This document shows positions 17,929 to 25,916 of a DNA stretch of 64,000 nt, piece after piece. Source of the DNA: an uncultured Flavobacteriales bacterium. Lineage in GTDB: Bacteria > Bacteroidota > Bacteroidia > Flavobacteriales_E > Vicingaceae. The stretch is from NCBI GenBank assembly GCA_937901255.1, contig CALCHN010000042.1:62001-126000 (forward strand), read 5' to 3'. A model generated the notes under the pieces. The model had not been told where the DNA came from and did no database searches. It was given only the letters and a program-made list of their open reading frames with translations. The position numbers and the translations under genes are program-made. Each line of letters opens with the position of its first letter. Within the stretch, counting starts at the first letter, position 1.

Positions 17929-19686
17929 ATGAAATACAAACATAATTATAAACTATATTTAAACGGATTATTCCTAATGGTTTTTTTAATTGCATCGATT
18001 AAGTTAATTAAAAAAACAGCTATTTATCCTTATGGAGATGGTTTAGAATATGTTTTAATGACAGAGTCTTTTAACAATCACTTTACACCTGAGCTTAAAT
18101 ATAGTGATATTGATAATTACATTCAATATTTAGAAAAAAACCAGATTGAAATTCATAAAAAAGATATTTTAACATCCATAAAAGACCTTTATACTAAAGA
18201 TGTTAAATTATTGGATGATAGACATGGTTTTTTTGTAGATAAAAATCAACAAGTCTATTCCTATCATTTCTGGGTTTATTCTCTTCTAAACACTCCAGTA
18301 AGGAAAATATTGGGGTGGTTTAACTTAAACATTTCGTACACATTTGTTATCACAAACTACCTGTTTTTATTTTTAACATTATTATTAATATTTACAAGAG
18401 ATTCATTTAATTATAGAGATAGAATAGTACTTTCATTATTTATTATTTTTTCTCCAATATTTTGGTATTTAGGTTGGACACATCCGGAGGCTTTTGCAGG
18501 ATTAATGGTGTTTTCTTCATTAGTATTGTTTTATGACCAAAAGCATTATTGGGCTATATTTTTAATGGCGATAACTTCAACACATTTCCCACCGTTATTT
18601 ATTCCAGTTCTAATCATGTTAATTTATAAATTGAGAAAAGATGGGGTTACTTTTAAAAATCTGTTTTATGGAGGAATAACATCGTTTTGGGTGATTTTAC
18701 CATCATTATTTTATTTATACCATTACTCTATTCCAAATTTAATTATAGCAAAGAATTTTATTAGTACGGATTATGTTTCATTAAATAGATTACATAGTTT
18801 TTTGTTTGATTGGAACCAAGGGATGATTTTAGGACTGCCTTTAGTCTTATTTATGTCAATCTTTCTTTTTGTATATAGAATTATTAAGCGAAAGTTTAAA
18901 GTCATTGATATGGTATTTGCATCAGTATTTTTAATGGCGTATTTTTATTTGCAAATGGGAAATTGGAGTCATGGAATGTCTGTAGTTAATAGGTACGTTG
19001 TTTGGAATGCTGCAATTATTATTTTCTACACCATCTATTTACTATCTAAGATTGAAAATATAAAAGTAAAATACGTATTGTTTACGATACTTTTTATCCC
19101 TCAAGTATTAAGTGTGTATTATTTTTCCGATATCAAACATATTCATTGGAAGTCTAGCGAACATAACAAAATAGCGTTATGGTTTTTTGATAATTACCCT
19201 CATTGGTATAATCCGGATCCTCATATATTTCAAGTAAGAACAAGTAAGGCTAATTTGTCTTATACCGATTCGGTTATTGTGTATAACAAACCCGATAGCA
19301 CCATAAATAAAATGATGGTTTACAAAGGGCAATCGATTTATCAATTAGAATACAGAGGAGTGAACAAACAAAAAATAGATTCTTTTTTAATGAATAAAAA
19401 GTATTATAATGATTGGATTTATATTAATAAAAAAGAGCTAGACGAGTTAGGTTATATACAAGAAAATGACACCCTTATTAATTATATTGAAAATAAAAAC
19501 AACTTAATACTAAGAGAAAAAATTAAAAATCATATCTTGTCTTCTCCTTCGTACATCGAATTAATTGAACAAAAAGCCAAAGATTGGGATTTACCTTTTG
19601 AAGAAGTCTTAGAAATGGACATAGAGTACCTCATAAAAGTAGAAAAAGAGAAAATATTTTTAAACAAAAAGGATGATGTCAATTAG
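17929..19686 (+). CDS. GT-C-like polytopic membrane protein
   Basis: The 585-residue protein has about ten hydrophobic segments up to residue 400 and a soluble C-terminal tail. The first extracytoplasmic loop begins AIYPYGDGLEYVLMTES, with Asp37 and Glu40 in the place of the acidic residues of GT-C glycosyltransferases. I do not recognise a named family. GT-C enzymes take sugars from polyprenyl-phosphate donors, and such a donor could be made by the UbiA and HAD proteins encoded downstream. It is the first gene of a tight operon: it overlaps the next gene by 14 nt. The divergent lipoprotein start lies 36 nt away. Confidence 0.6.
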   Translation: MKYKHNYKLYLNGLFLMVFLIASIKLIKKTAIYPYGDGLEYVLMTESFNNHFTPELKYSDIDNYIQYLEKNQIEIHKKDILTSIKDLYTKDVKLLDDRHGFFVDKNQQVYSYHFWVYSLLNTPVRKILGWFNLNISYTFVITNYLFLFLTLLLIFTRDSFNYRDRIVLSLFIIFSPIFWYLGWTHPEAFAGLMVFSSLVLFYDQKHYWAIFLMAITSTHFPPLFIPVLIMLIYKLRKDGVTFKNLFYGGITSFWVILPSLFYLYHYSIPNLIIAKNFISTDYVSLNRLHSFLFDWNQGMILGLPLVLFMSIFLFVYRIIKRKFKVIDMVFASVFLMAYFYLQMGNWSHGMSVVNRYVVWNAAIIIFYTIYLLSKIENIKVKYVLFTILFIPQVLSVYYFSDIKHIHWKSSEHNKIALWFFDNYPHWYNPDPHIFQVRTSKANLSYTDSVIVYNKPDSTINKMMVYKGQSIYQLEYRGVNKQKIDSFLMNKKYYNDWIYINKKELDELGYIQENDTLINYIENKNNLILREKIKNHILSSPSYIELIEQKAKDWDLPFEEVLEMDIEYLIKVEKEKIFLNKKDDVN

Positions 19687-20320
19687 CAAGAAAGAACTGA
19701 TTAAAACACTTCAAAAGCACCAACCTAAAAAAATTGGATTTATAGATAAACTCAAAATAAGTTATCGACCAATGGTTTGTCCTTTTGATGATTTATTAGA
19801 CATAATCCCCGAACAAGAAAGTGTTTTTGATATTGGTTGTGGATCAGGCATGTTTTTATCTTTGGTTGCTACTTATAAAAATCCTGAAAAAGTTTACGGG
19901 ATTGAAATTGATGATAAATTGATTGAGAATGCCAAAAAAATATTTAAAAATATAAATGTTCCTTCTGAGTTTAAAAAATATAATGGCAATACTCTCCCCC
20001 AAGAAATTAATTCATATAAATACATTGTATTGATTGATGTGCTACACCATATACCCAAGCAGAATCAATTTTCATTTCTTAAAAATATTTATGACATCAT
20101 GAATGAAGAGTCCATTCTTATTATTAAAGATATAGACAGAAAGAATCCATTACACTATTGGAATAAAATTCATGATATGATATTTTCAGGAGAAATTGGC
20201 AATGAACCTAACTCACTAGAACTGCAAAACGAATTGACTAATATGGGGTTTAAAGAAATTACAAAAAGTTACAGAACTATGCTGTTATATCCGCATTTTA
20301 CATTAATTTGCCAAAAATAA
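19673..20320 (+). CDS. class I SAM-dependent methyltransferase
   Basis: The 215-residue protein shows motif I VFDIGCGSGMFLSLV, motif II VYGIEIDDKLIENAKK, and motif IV VLIDVLHHIPKQNQ followed by SILIIKDIDR. It is soluble. The substrate is unknown; its place inside a surface-glycan operon suggests a lipid- or sugar-linked intermediate. It overlaps the preceding gene by 14 nt and the next begins 1 nt after it. ATGs at 19673 and 19676 are adjacent. Confidence 0.85.
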   Translation: MMSISKKELIKTLQKHQPKKIGFIDKLKISYRPMVCPFDDLLDIIPEQESVFDIGCGSGMFLSLVATYKNPEKVYGIEIDDKLIENAKKIFKNINVPSEFKKYNGNTLPQEINSYKYIVLIDVLHHIPKQNQFSFLKNIYDIMNEESILIIKDIDRKNPLHYWNKIHDMIFSGEIGNEPNSLELQNELTNMGFKEITKSYRTMLLYPHFTLICQK

Positions 20321-20321
20321 T

Positions 20322-21188
20322 ATGATACAAATGTTACTTTCTCTTATAAGAATAAAACATTGGGTAAAAAATCTTTTTGTTTTTCTACCTGCATTTTTTG
20401 GTGGAGTTTTATTTAAACACAACAATTTACAAGATTTATTGATCGGGTTTTTTGTGTTTTCATTGGTTGCAAGCTCTATTTATATTATAAATGACATTAG
20501 AGATTTAGAACAAGATAAAAGTCATCCTGAAAAATCTAAAAGAGCATTGGCTTCTGGCAAAATAACAGTAAGAAAAGCAATTTATGTTTTTATTGCACTT
20601 TTATTCTTGGCATGTATTTTATCCTTTTCGCTTCCTATAGAAGCAATAACTGTAATTTCCATTTACTTTTTATTAAATCTATTTTATTCTTTAGGAGGAA
20701 AAAATGTAGCCATTTTAGATATTACAATCGTATCATTAGGCTTTGTATTAAGAGTAATTGTTGGGGGTGTAATAGTAGGTGTTCTCATCTCCAAATGGTT
20801 GTTTTTGCTAACATTCTTGCTTTCTTTATTTTTAGTAATTGCAAAAAGAAGAGATGACTATATAATTGTTTCAAATAATGAAGCAGTTAGAAAAGTATCC
20901 AAAAAATACAATTTAGAGTTCATTAATTATTCCTTAATAATTGTATCTGCTTTAATAATGGTAAGTTATATTATGTACACATTTTCTACGCCTTATACAG
21001 GAATAAAAGAATATATTATTTTTTCATCATCGCTATTGGTAATTATGGGAGTACTAAGGTATTACCAAATAATTTTTGTAGAAAACAATTCAGGTTCACC
21101 TACCGATATTTTCTTTAAAGACAATTTTATAAGAATACTTATATCATTATGGGTTTTACTATATGCTTTTGTGATTTATATGAAGTGA
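20322..21188 (+). CDS. UbiA-family phosphoribosyl-polyprenyl-phosphate synthase (DPPR-synthase-like)
   Basis: The 288-residue membrane enzyme belongs to the UbiA prenyltransferases. Its first aspartate motif is NDIRDLEQDKSHPEKSKRA (57-75) and its second region is FYSLGGKNVAILDI (121-134) followed by SLGFVLRVIVGG. These resemble mycobacterial DPPR synthase (Rv3806c) more than quinone or heme prenyltransferases. That enzyme transfers phosphoribose from PRPP to decaprenyl phosphate. The neighbouring HAD phosphatase (gap of 1 nt) would remove the 5-phosphate to give polyprenyl-phosphoribose, a donor for GT-C enzymes. The specificity is inferred from motifs and neighbours. Confidence 0.85.
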   Translation: MIQMLLSLIRIKHWVKNLFVFLPAFFGGVLFKHNNLQDLLIGFFVFSLVASSIYIINDIRDLEQDKSHPEKSKRALASGKITVRKAIYVFIALLFLACILSFSLPIEAITVISIYFLLNLFYSLGGKNVAILDITIVSLGFVLRVIVGGVIVGVLISKWLFLLTFLLSLFLVIAKRRDDYIIVSNNEAVRKVSKKYNLEFINYSLIIVSALIMVSYIMYTFSTPYTGIKEYIIFSSSLLVIMGVLRYYQIIFVENNSGSPTDIFFKDNFIRILISLWVLLYAFVIYMK

Positions 21189-21189
21189 A

Positions 21190-21789
21190 ATGGGGAAAAA
21201 ACCAACATTAGTTTTATGTGATTTTGATGGAACCATTACGTCAGAAGATAGTTTTGGCGAATTTATAAAATTTTACCTTGGAACTCCAATATATTGGTTT
21301 GGGTTACTTTTACATTTTCCGATATTAGTTCTTTACATGTTAGGTTTTTACAACAATAGCAAAGCAAAAGAAAAGCTAATTACATTTTATTTTAAAGGAG
21401 TGGATGATAAACAGTTTAATGAAAAATCACAACAATTTGCTCAATATATAATTCCTAAAATATTATTAGAAGACGCTTTTACTAAACTTTTAGAATATAA
21501 AGCATTAGGCTATGAAATAGCCATCGTTTCTGCATCTTTTGCAAATTATTTAGAGCCTTGGTGTAATGAAAATGGATTTGCCCTAATAGCTACTCAATTA
21601 GAAGTTGTTGATGGAGCAGTTTCTGGAAAGATTAAAGGCAATAACTGCCATGGAGAAGAAAAAGTAATTAGAATAAAAGAAAGATACCAACTTTCTAACT
21701 ATTACATCATTGCTTATGGTGATACTAAAGGAGATTTACCTATGTTAAAGCTTGCAGATGAAGCATATTATAAAGAATTTAAAAAATGA
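21190..21789 (+). CDS. HAD-IB family phosphatase
   Basis: The 199-residue HAD enzyme has motif I CDFDGTIT with Asp11 and Asp13, motif II IVSASFANYL, and motif III/IV AYGDTKGDLPML with Asp178 and Asp182. It is in the phosphoserine-phosphatase-like IB group. A hydrophobic stretch near residues 35-55 may let it touch the membrane. Directly downstream of the UbiA-like synthase (1 nt) it is a good candidate for the phosphatase acting on phosphoribosyl-polyprenyl phosphate. It overlaps the next gene by 4 nt (ATGA). Confidence 0.85.
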   Translation: MGKKPTLVLCDFDGTITSEDSFGEFIKFYLGTPIYWFGLLLHFPILVLYMLGFYNNSKAKEKLITFYFKGVDDKQFNEKSQQFAQYIIPKILLEDAFTKLLEYKALGYEIAIVSASFANYLEPWCNENGFALIATQLEVVDGAVSGKIKGNNCHGEEKVIRIKERYQLSNYYIIAYGDTKGDLPMLKLADEAYYKEFKK

Positions 21790-23624
21790 AAGAAAACTTT
21801 GTAAAAGTTTGGTTTGGAGTAATAGCAGGGTTGATAATATTGCCTTTTTTGTTTGTTGCTTTTTTTAATTATCCATCTGCAGATGATTTTGTGTTTGCTT
21901 ACAAAGTAAAATCTATGGGGTTTTTCCAAGCACAATATGATTGGTATGTTCACTGGACCGGTCGCTTTTTTTCTACATTCATACTCAGCTTGCACCCTTT
22001 GGTTTTTAATTCAAACTTATTGTATAAACTATATGCAATAATTCTAATATTACTGACACTTCATGCTGTTTATAGGTTTGTTAAACTAATATTTAAAAAT
22101 AAACCTACTTATGTTGTTTTATTTTTTACTTGTTTATTAACAGGAGTTTATCTTAATAATATGCCAATATTAGTTCAAGGAATTTATTGGATGCCCGGAG
22201 CTATAACTTATCAATTAGCTAATATTTTATTGTTACATTTTTTTGTGAATATTATTAACGATAATAAGAACATAAACAGATGGAAATATTATATACTTAA
22301 CGCTATCCTTATTATAGCAATATGTGGGTCGAACGAAACTTCTATGGTGGTTGTTTTTATACTCATAACTACATTAACATTCTTTAGTTTAATTTCCTTA
22401 AAAAAACATTCTATAGAGTTAACAAGTTATTTCTTTATAGTTTTATCAGGAGTACTAATTGTAGCTATAGCCCCTGGAAATAATGTTCGCAACAGTAGTT
22501 ATAATGAAATTAACTATTTTGAGGTATATCAAGCTGTTTTGGAAAGTTTACTAACAGCATTTCGACTTTTTATTAATTGGGTCTCATCAATAGAAGTAAT
22601 ACTAATTTCATTGATGCTAGTTTTCTTTCAAACCTTCCTTTTTCAAAAGGAAAAACAGTTAAAAAAAAGAGAGTTTTTTAAGCTTAGTTTTATATTAATT
22701 GTATTATATTTAATAATATCAAGTAGTTTATTTTTGGTTCTTTGGTATAGTGATGATTTACTTCCAAGAGCTTTGAATATTAGTTTTTGGGTTTTTCTAA
22801 TTGGATGGTTATATTTTGTTCATGCTGCAAGTAAATATATTAAAATAAAAACTTCATTGAAAGTAAATAATTTTATTACGATTTTCACTTGCGCATTGAT
22901 TCTTATAATTTTTTTATCTTCTAATAATAACTACTATTTGACTGTTAGTGATATATTCTCAGAAAAGTTATTTACTTACCAAAAAGAAATTAATGAAAGA
23001 GAAAAAATGATTAAACATTCTAAAAAAGAATATATTATAGTCCCATCATTATCCGCTTATCCAAACTCCATATTCTATTTAGAACCATCTGTAAGTAATG
23101 GGAATTATTTTATGATGGCACCTTATTTTGGTAAAAAATCAATTTTACTCAATTTTATCCCATCAAAGCTAGACGCAACCTATAATGTAAATATGGATGA
23201 TGAATTTTCTTACTCATTACAAAACAATCATACCATAACTAACGAAGCTGCATTAAGCAAACCAAATAGCTGCCTCCTTTCTCCACAACAACAATATAGT
23301 GTTATATTTCAGGAAAAAATATACAAAATAAATACAGAAAACTTTAAAACAGCTTACATAAGTGCCAACATATACTCAAGTAGCGATACAGTTGATTTGG
23401 CAGTTGTCTTTATAGTAGAAAATCAAAAAAAAGAACTAATCAAATGGCAGGGGAAAGACATTGTTTCAACTAGGTACAAAGTAAATAAGTGGAATAAAGA
23501 AGAGGTGTTTTTTTATTTAGATGATAGAAAACTATTAAATAAATACAATATTATTAAAGCTTACATCTGGAATAGGGGACAAAACGAGGTTTATGTTGAC
23601 GATTTGGTAATTAGCTTTTTTTAG
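21786..23624 (+). CDS. DUF6056-like polytopic membrane protein, possible GT-C transferase
   Basis: The 612-residue protein has about ten to eleven transmembrane segments in its first 370 residues and a soluble C-terminal domain of about 230 residues. The N-terminal signature YPSADDFVFAYKVKSMGF (29-46) and HWTGRFFST are the marks of DUF6056 proteins; the paired aspartates resemble the catalytic acidic residues of GT-C enzymes. Activity is unproven. It is the last gene of the five-gene operon and would be the second candidate user of a lipid-linked pentose. The C-terminal domain shows no motif known to me. Confidence 0.7.
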   Translation: MKENFVKVWFGVIAGLIILPFLFVAFFNYPSADDFVFAYKVKSMGFFQAQYDWYVHWTGRFFSTFILSLHPLVFNSNLLYKLYAIILILLTLHAVYRFVKLIFKNKPTYVVLFFTCLLTGVYLNNMPILVQGIYWMPGAITYQLANILLLHFFVNIINDNKNINRWKYYILNAILIIAICGSNETSMVVVFILITTLTFFSLISLKKHSIELTSYFFIVLSGVLIVAIAPGNNVRNSSYNEINYFEVYQAVLESLLTAFRLFINWVSSIEVILISLMLVFFQTFLFQKEKQLKKREFFKLSFILIVLYLIISSSLFLVLWYSDDLLPRALNISFWVFLIGWLYFVHAASKYIKIKTSLKVNNFITIFTCALILIIFLSSNNNYYLTVSDIFSEKLFTYQKEINEREKMIKHSKKEYIIVPSLSAYPNSIFYLEPSVSNGNYFMMAPYFGKKSILLNFIPSKLDATYNVNMDDEFSYSLQNNHTITNEAALSKPNSCLLSPQQQYSVIFQEKIYKINTENFKTAYISANIYSSSDTVDLAVVFIVENQKKELIKWQGKDIVSTRYKVNKWNKEEVFFYLDDRKLLNKYNIIKAYIWNRGQNEVYVDDLVISFF

Positions 23625-23653
23625 TATAACATGTTTTTTTGTAACTTAGCGGA

Positions 23654-24400
23654 ATGAAATTGTTTAAATATAAACTGTTTTTAGTTTTAGTTACTTTTCT
23701 AATATCTACATTAGGATGTAAAAAAGAATATATTGAAGAAAAACAAAAGACAGCTATAGTTGTAGGGAATTATAATGATGCTAAAGCCACACCTATAGGA
23801 GATACACTTATTGGGACTTTAATAACACCAAAGGTTTATAGAGTTGATCTTAATAATGATGGCGAAGATGATATAGAGTTTGAAGCCATTATTTTACAAG
23901 GACCAAGTACTGTTCAAAAACCTCAATCTACAGTAAAATCACTTCATTCCGACATACAAATTTTAGGTTATATAAATTCTGATACTATTTTTATACATCA
24001 AGATACATTAATCTCTGGAAACTCTCCTGTAAATGTCTATTATAGAACATTTCACTCCTGTTATAGAAACTCTTCATTAGATAGTTTTTATAATGTAAAC
24101 AACGTATTTAAAATTATTCACCTATCGAATGGAGATGTAATTGAAACTAGAGATCAATTTTTTTCAAATAGTAGTATTTTGGAAGCAACAGAAAGTTATA
24201 GTGGACAGGTTATTGGTCAAAATATTGATACGACTTTTTTTAGTGCTTTTATCAATAAAAATGACTGCTTTTCTTTCCCATTAAACCAAGAAAAATACAT
24301 AGGCATTAAATTTATGAATTCAAATAAACTCGGATGGATAAAGCTTAATCTTTTAGACAAACATAAAGTATATTTAATAGAAAGTGCTCTACAAAATTAA
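23654..24400 (+). CDS. hypothetical lipoprotein
   Basis: I do not recognise this 248-residue protein. A lipobox is clear (VLVTFLISTLGCKKEYIEEK). After it the sequence is beta-rich, with one acidic calcium-loop-like element DLNNDGEDDIEF near residues 80-91. It follows the surface-glycan operon by 29 nt in the same direction and may be read through from it, or have its own promoter. It ends 11 nt before the convergent GT2 gene. Confidence 0.7.
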   Translation: MKLFKYKLFLVLVTFLISTLGCKKEYIEEKQKTAIVVGNYNDAKATPIGDTLIGTLITPKVYRVDLNNDGEDDIEFEAIILQGPSTVQKPQSTVKSLHSDIQILGYINSDTIFIHQDTLISGNSPVNVYYRTFHSCYRNSSLDSFYNVNNVFKIIHLSNGDVIETRDQFFSNSSILEATESYSGQVIGQNIDTTFFSAFINKNDCFSFPLNQEKYIGIKFMNSNKLGWIKLNLLDKHKVYLIESALQN

Positions 24401-24411
24401 ATTCAGTCTTT

Positions 24412-25152
24412 TTATGGGTATATTTTTTTAGAAGCAACCTTTATCCTCAACAACTCCACCGGAATTTTAAAACTATCTTTCCAAGTAATTTTTGAGCCTT
24501 CTACTTCGCTCCAATTATTTATGGGGTATTCATAAAGCAACGAAGTTACGTTTTTTCTTAAAAGTTGTTTTAGGCGTAAAATAATTTCAACATCGAATAA
24601 CCAACGAGACACAAAAGGGGTTGAAATAATGGTTGGAACAACATCACTACTAAAAACTTTGGCCCCACATTGGGTATCGTAAAAAGGAATTTTGATAGTC
24701 CAACCAATTAATGTGGCAAAAAACCTTCCTACCAAATGCCTTATTGGTGAACGATCAATATTAGCTCCAACACGCTTTAATCGAGAGCCAAATACTGCTT
24801 TTTTGTTGTGTTGGGTAAGAAAGTTGGTTAAAACTAAAAACTCTGTTAAAGGAGTTGACAAATCGGCATCTAAAAAACCTATTTGAGCAAATTTTTCGGC
24901 ATTGTAAGCTGCTATCATTCCATTTCTAACGCTTTCGCCTTTTCCAAGGTTTTTATTGTTTCTTAAAGTGCTTATTTGAGTTGGATTTTGGGTTTGAAGT
25001 TCGGTCAGTACTTTAAACGTGTTGTCGGTACTGCCATCATCTACCAAAAACAAATGGTAGTTGGAGTAGCTATCTAAAAAAGACAAAAAAGCTTGTTGAT
25101 TCAGTCTTTTGCCTTCGTTGTAGCAGGGTATTATAATGGCTGTTGTTGACAT
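24412..25152 (-). CDS. polyprenyl-phosphate glucosyltransferase-like GT2
   Basis: From the ATG at 25152 the protein has 246 residues. GT-A motifs are IIIPCYNEGKRL (6-17), VDDGSTDNT (37-45), NLGKGESVRNGM and the DxD-type FLDADLSTP with Asp95 and Asp97. The family resembles dolichyl-phosphate beta-glucosyltransferase, which loads a hexose onto a polyprenyl phosphate carrier. It overlaps the preceding methyltransferase gene by 22 nt, so the two are coupled. Like the UbiA-HAD pair nearby it could provide a lipid-linked sugar for GT-C enzymes, which is inference. Confidence 0.88.
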   Translation of the reverse strand: MSTTAIIIPCYNEGKRLNQQAFLSFLDSYSNYHLFLVDDGSTDNTFKVLTELQTQNPTQISTLRNNKNLGKGESVRNGMIAAYNAEKFAQIGFLDADLSTPLTEFLVLTNFLTQHNKKAVFGSRLKRVGANIDRSPIRHLVGRFFATLIGWTIKIPFYDTQCGAKVFSSDVVPTIISTPFVSRWLFDVEIILRLKQLLRKNVTSLLYEYPINNWSEVEGSKITWKDSFKIPVELLRIKVASKKIYP

Positions 25153-25916
25153 ATTGAAAAACAAGATAATCCGGGCAGTTTAATTCCCAAAGCTCTAAAA
25201 AATTTACCGATTAAAAAATCTAAATACAAGGTTTTTACAAAAAGAATGTCTGCCCAACCTTTTGATTGGTAAGCTCCAATGCCTTTTTCGGTATCAACCG
25301 TTTTATTTCCTTGAAACATTTTTTGAAGTACCCTTACCAATAACAATGAAATAAAGAAATATCCCGTTTGTTGGCTTTTAAATCCTGCTTGTTGGAGGTG
25401 GTCATTCAATAAAGCAATGTTATACCTTCTGAAATGTTTTAAGTAAACATCGTGGTTGCTAAATAGTTTTTGAAAGGCAGGTACGGTAATAATGACTTTT
25501 GTATTGACATCAATCAACCCTGATTGACGAAGTTCTTTTAAAAAAGTAATTTCATCTTCAATGTGTTCAATTACATCTAACAACAACACCACATCTACTT
25601 TATTTGAAATAGAATTGTTAAGCTCTTGAGTGGAAGAATAAAGTGAAATAGGCAAGTTTTTTACGGGTTCGGAAATAGTGGCAATGATTGCGGGCGTAAA
25701 AGCAATGTCCACACAATGAAAATTAGCTTTTGGGTATTGATGAGCTAATTGCTGAGCTACGAAAACATCTCCACAACCTAAATCGAGAATAGTAGCATTT
25801 GGTTTTTCGGCAATTATAGGAGTTAAGAAGTTTTTTACTACCTCAATTCTTGCTAGCTCCCAAGGGTGTCTGTTTATTTTTTCTCTTTCTAATGAAGTTG
25901 CCTCACAAATGTCCAT
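25131..25916 (-). CDS. class I SAM-dependent methyltransferase
   Basis: The 261-residue protein has motif I ATILDLGCGDVFVAQQL, FHCVDIAF and VVLLLDVIEHIEDE. The C-terminal third includes a hydrophobic helix (GYFFISLLLVRVLQKMF), so it may associate with the membrane. It lies between an amidohydrolase-like gene, whose stop directly abuts its start, and the GT2 gene that overlaps its end. Substrate unknown; by location probably a lipid-linked glycan. Confidence 0.85.
   Translation of the reverse strand: MDICEATSLEREKINRHPWELARIEVVKNFLTPIIAEKPNATILDLGCGDVFVAQQLAHQYPKANFHCVDIAFTPAIIATISEPVKNLPISLYSSTQELNNSISNKVDVVLLLDVIEHIEDEITFLKELRQSGLIDVNTKVIITVPAFQKLFSNHDVYLKHFRRYNIALLNDHLQQAGFKSQQTGYFFISLLLVRVLQKMFQGNKTVDTEKGIGAYQSKGWADILFVKTLYLDFLIGKFFRALGIKLPGLSCFSICQQQPL

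Noticed and set aside
20322..21188. UbiA as a quinone or heme prenyltransferase
   Set aside because: The second motif region and the HAD neighbour resemble DPPR synthases, and no quinone or heme genes lie nearby.
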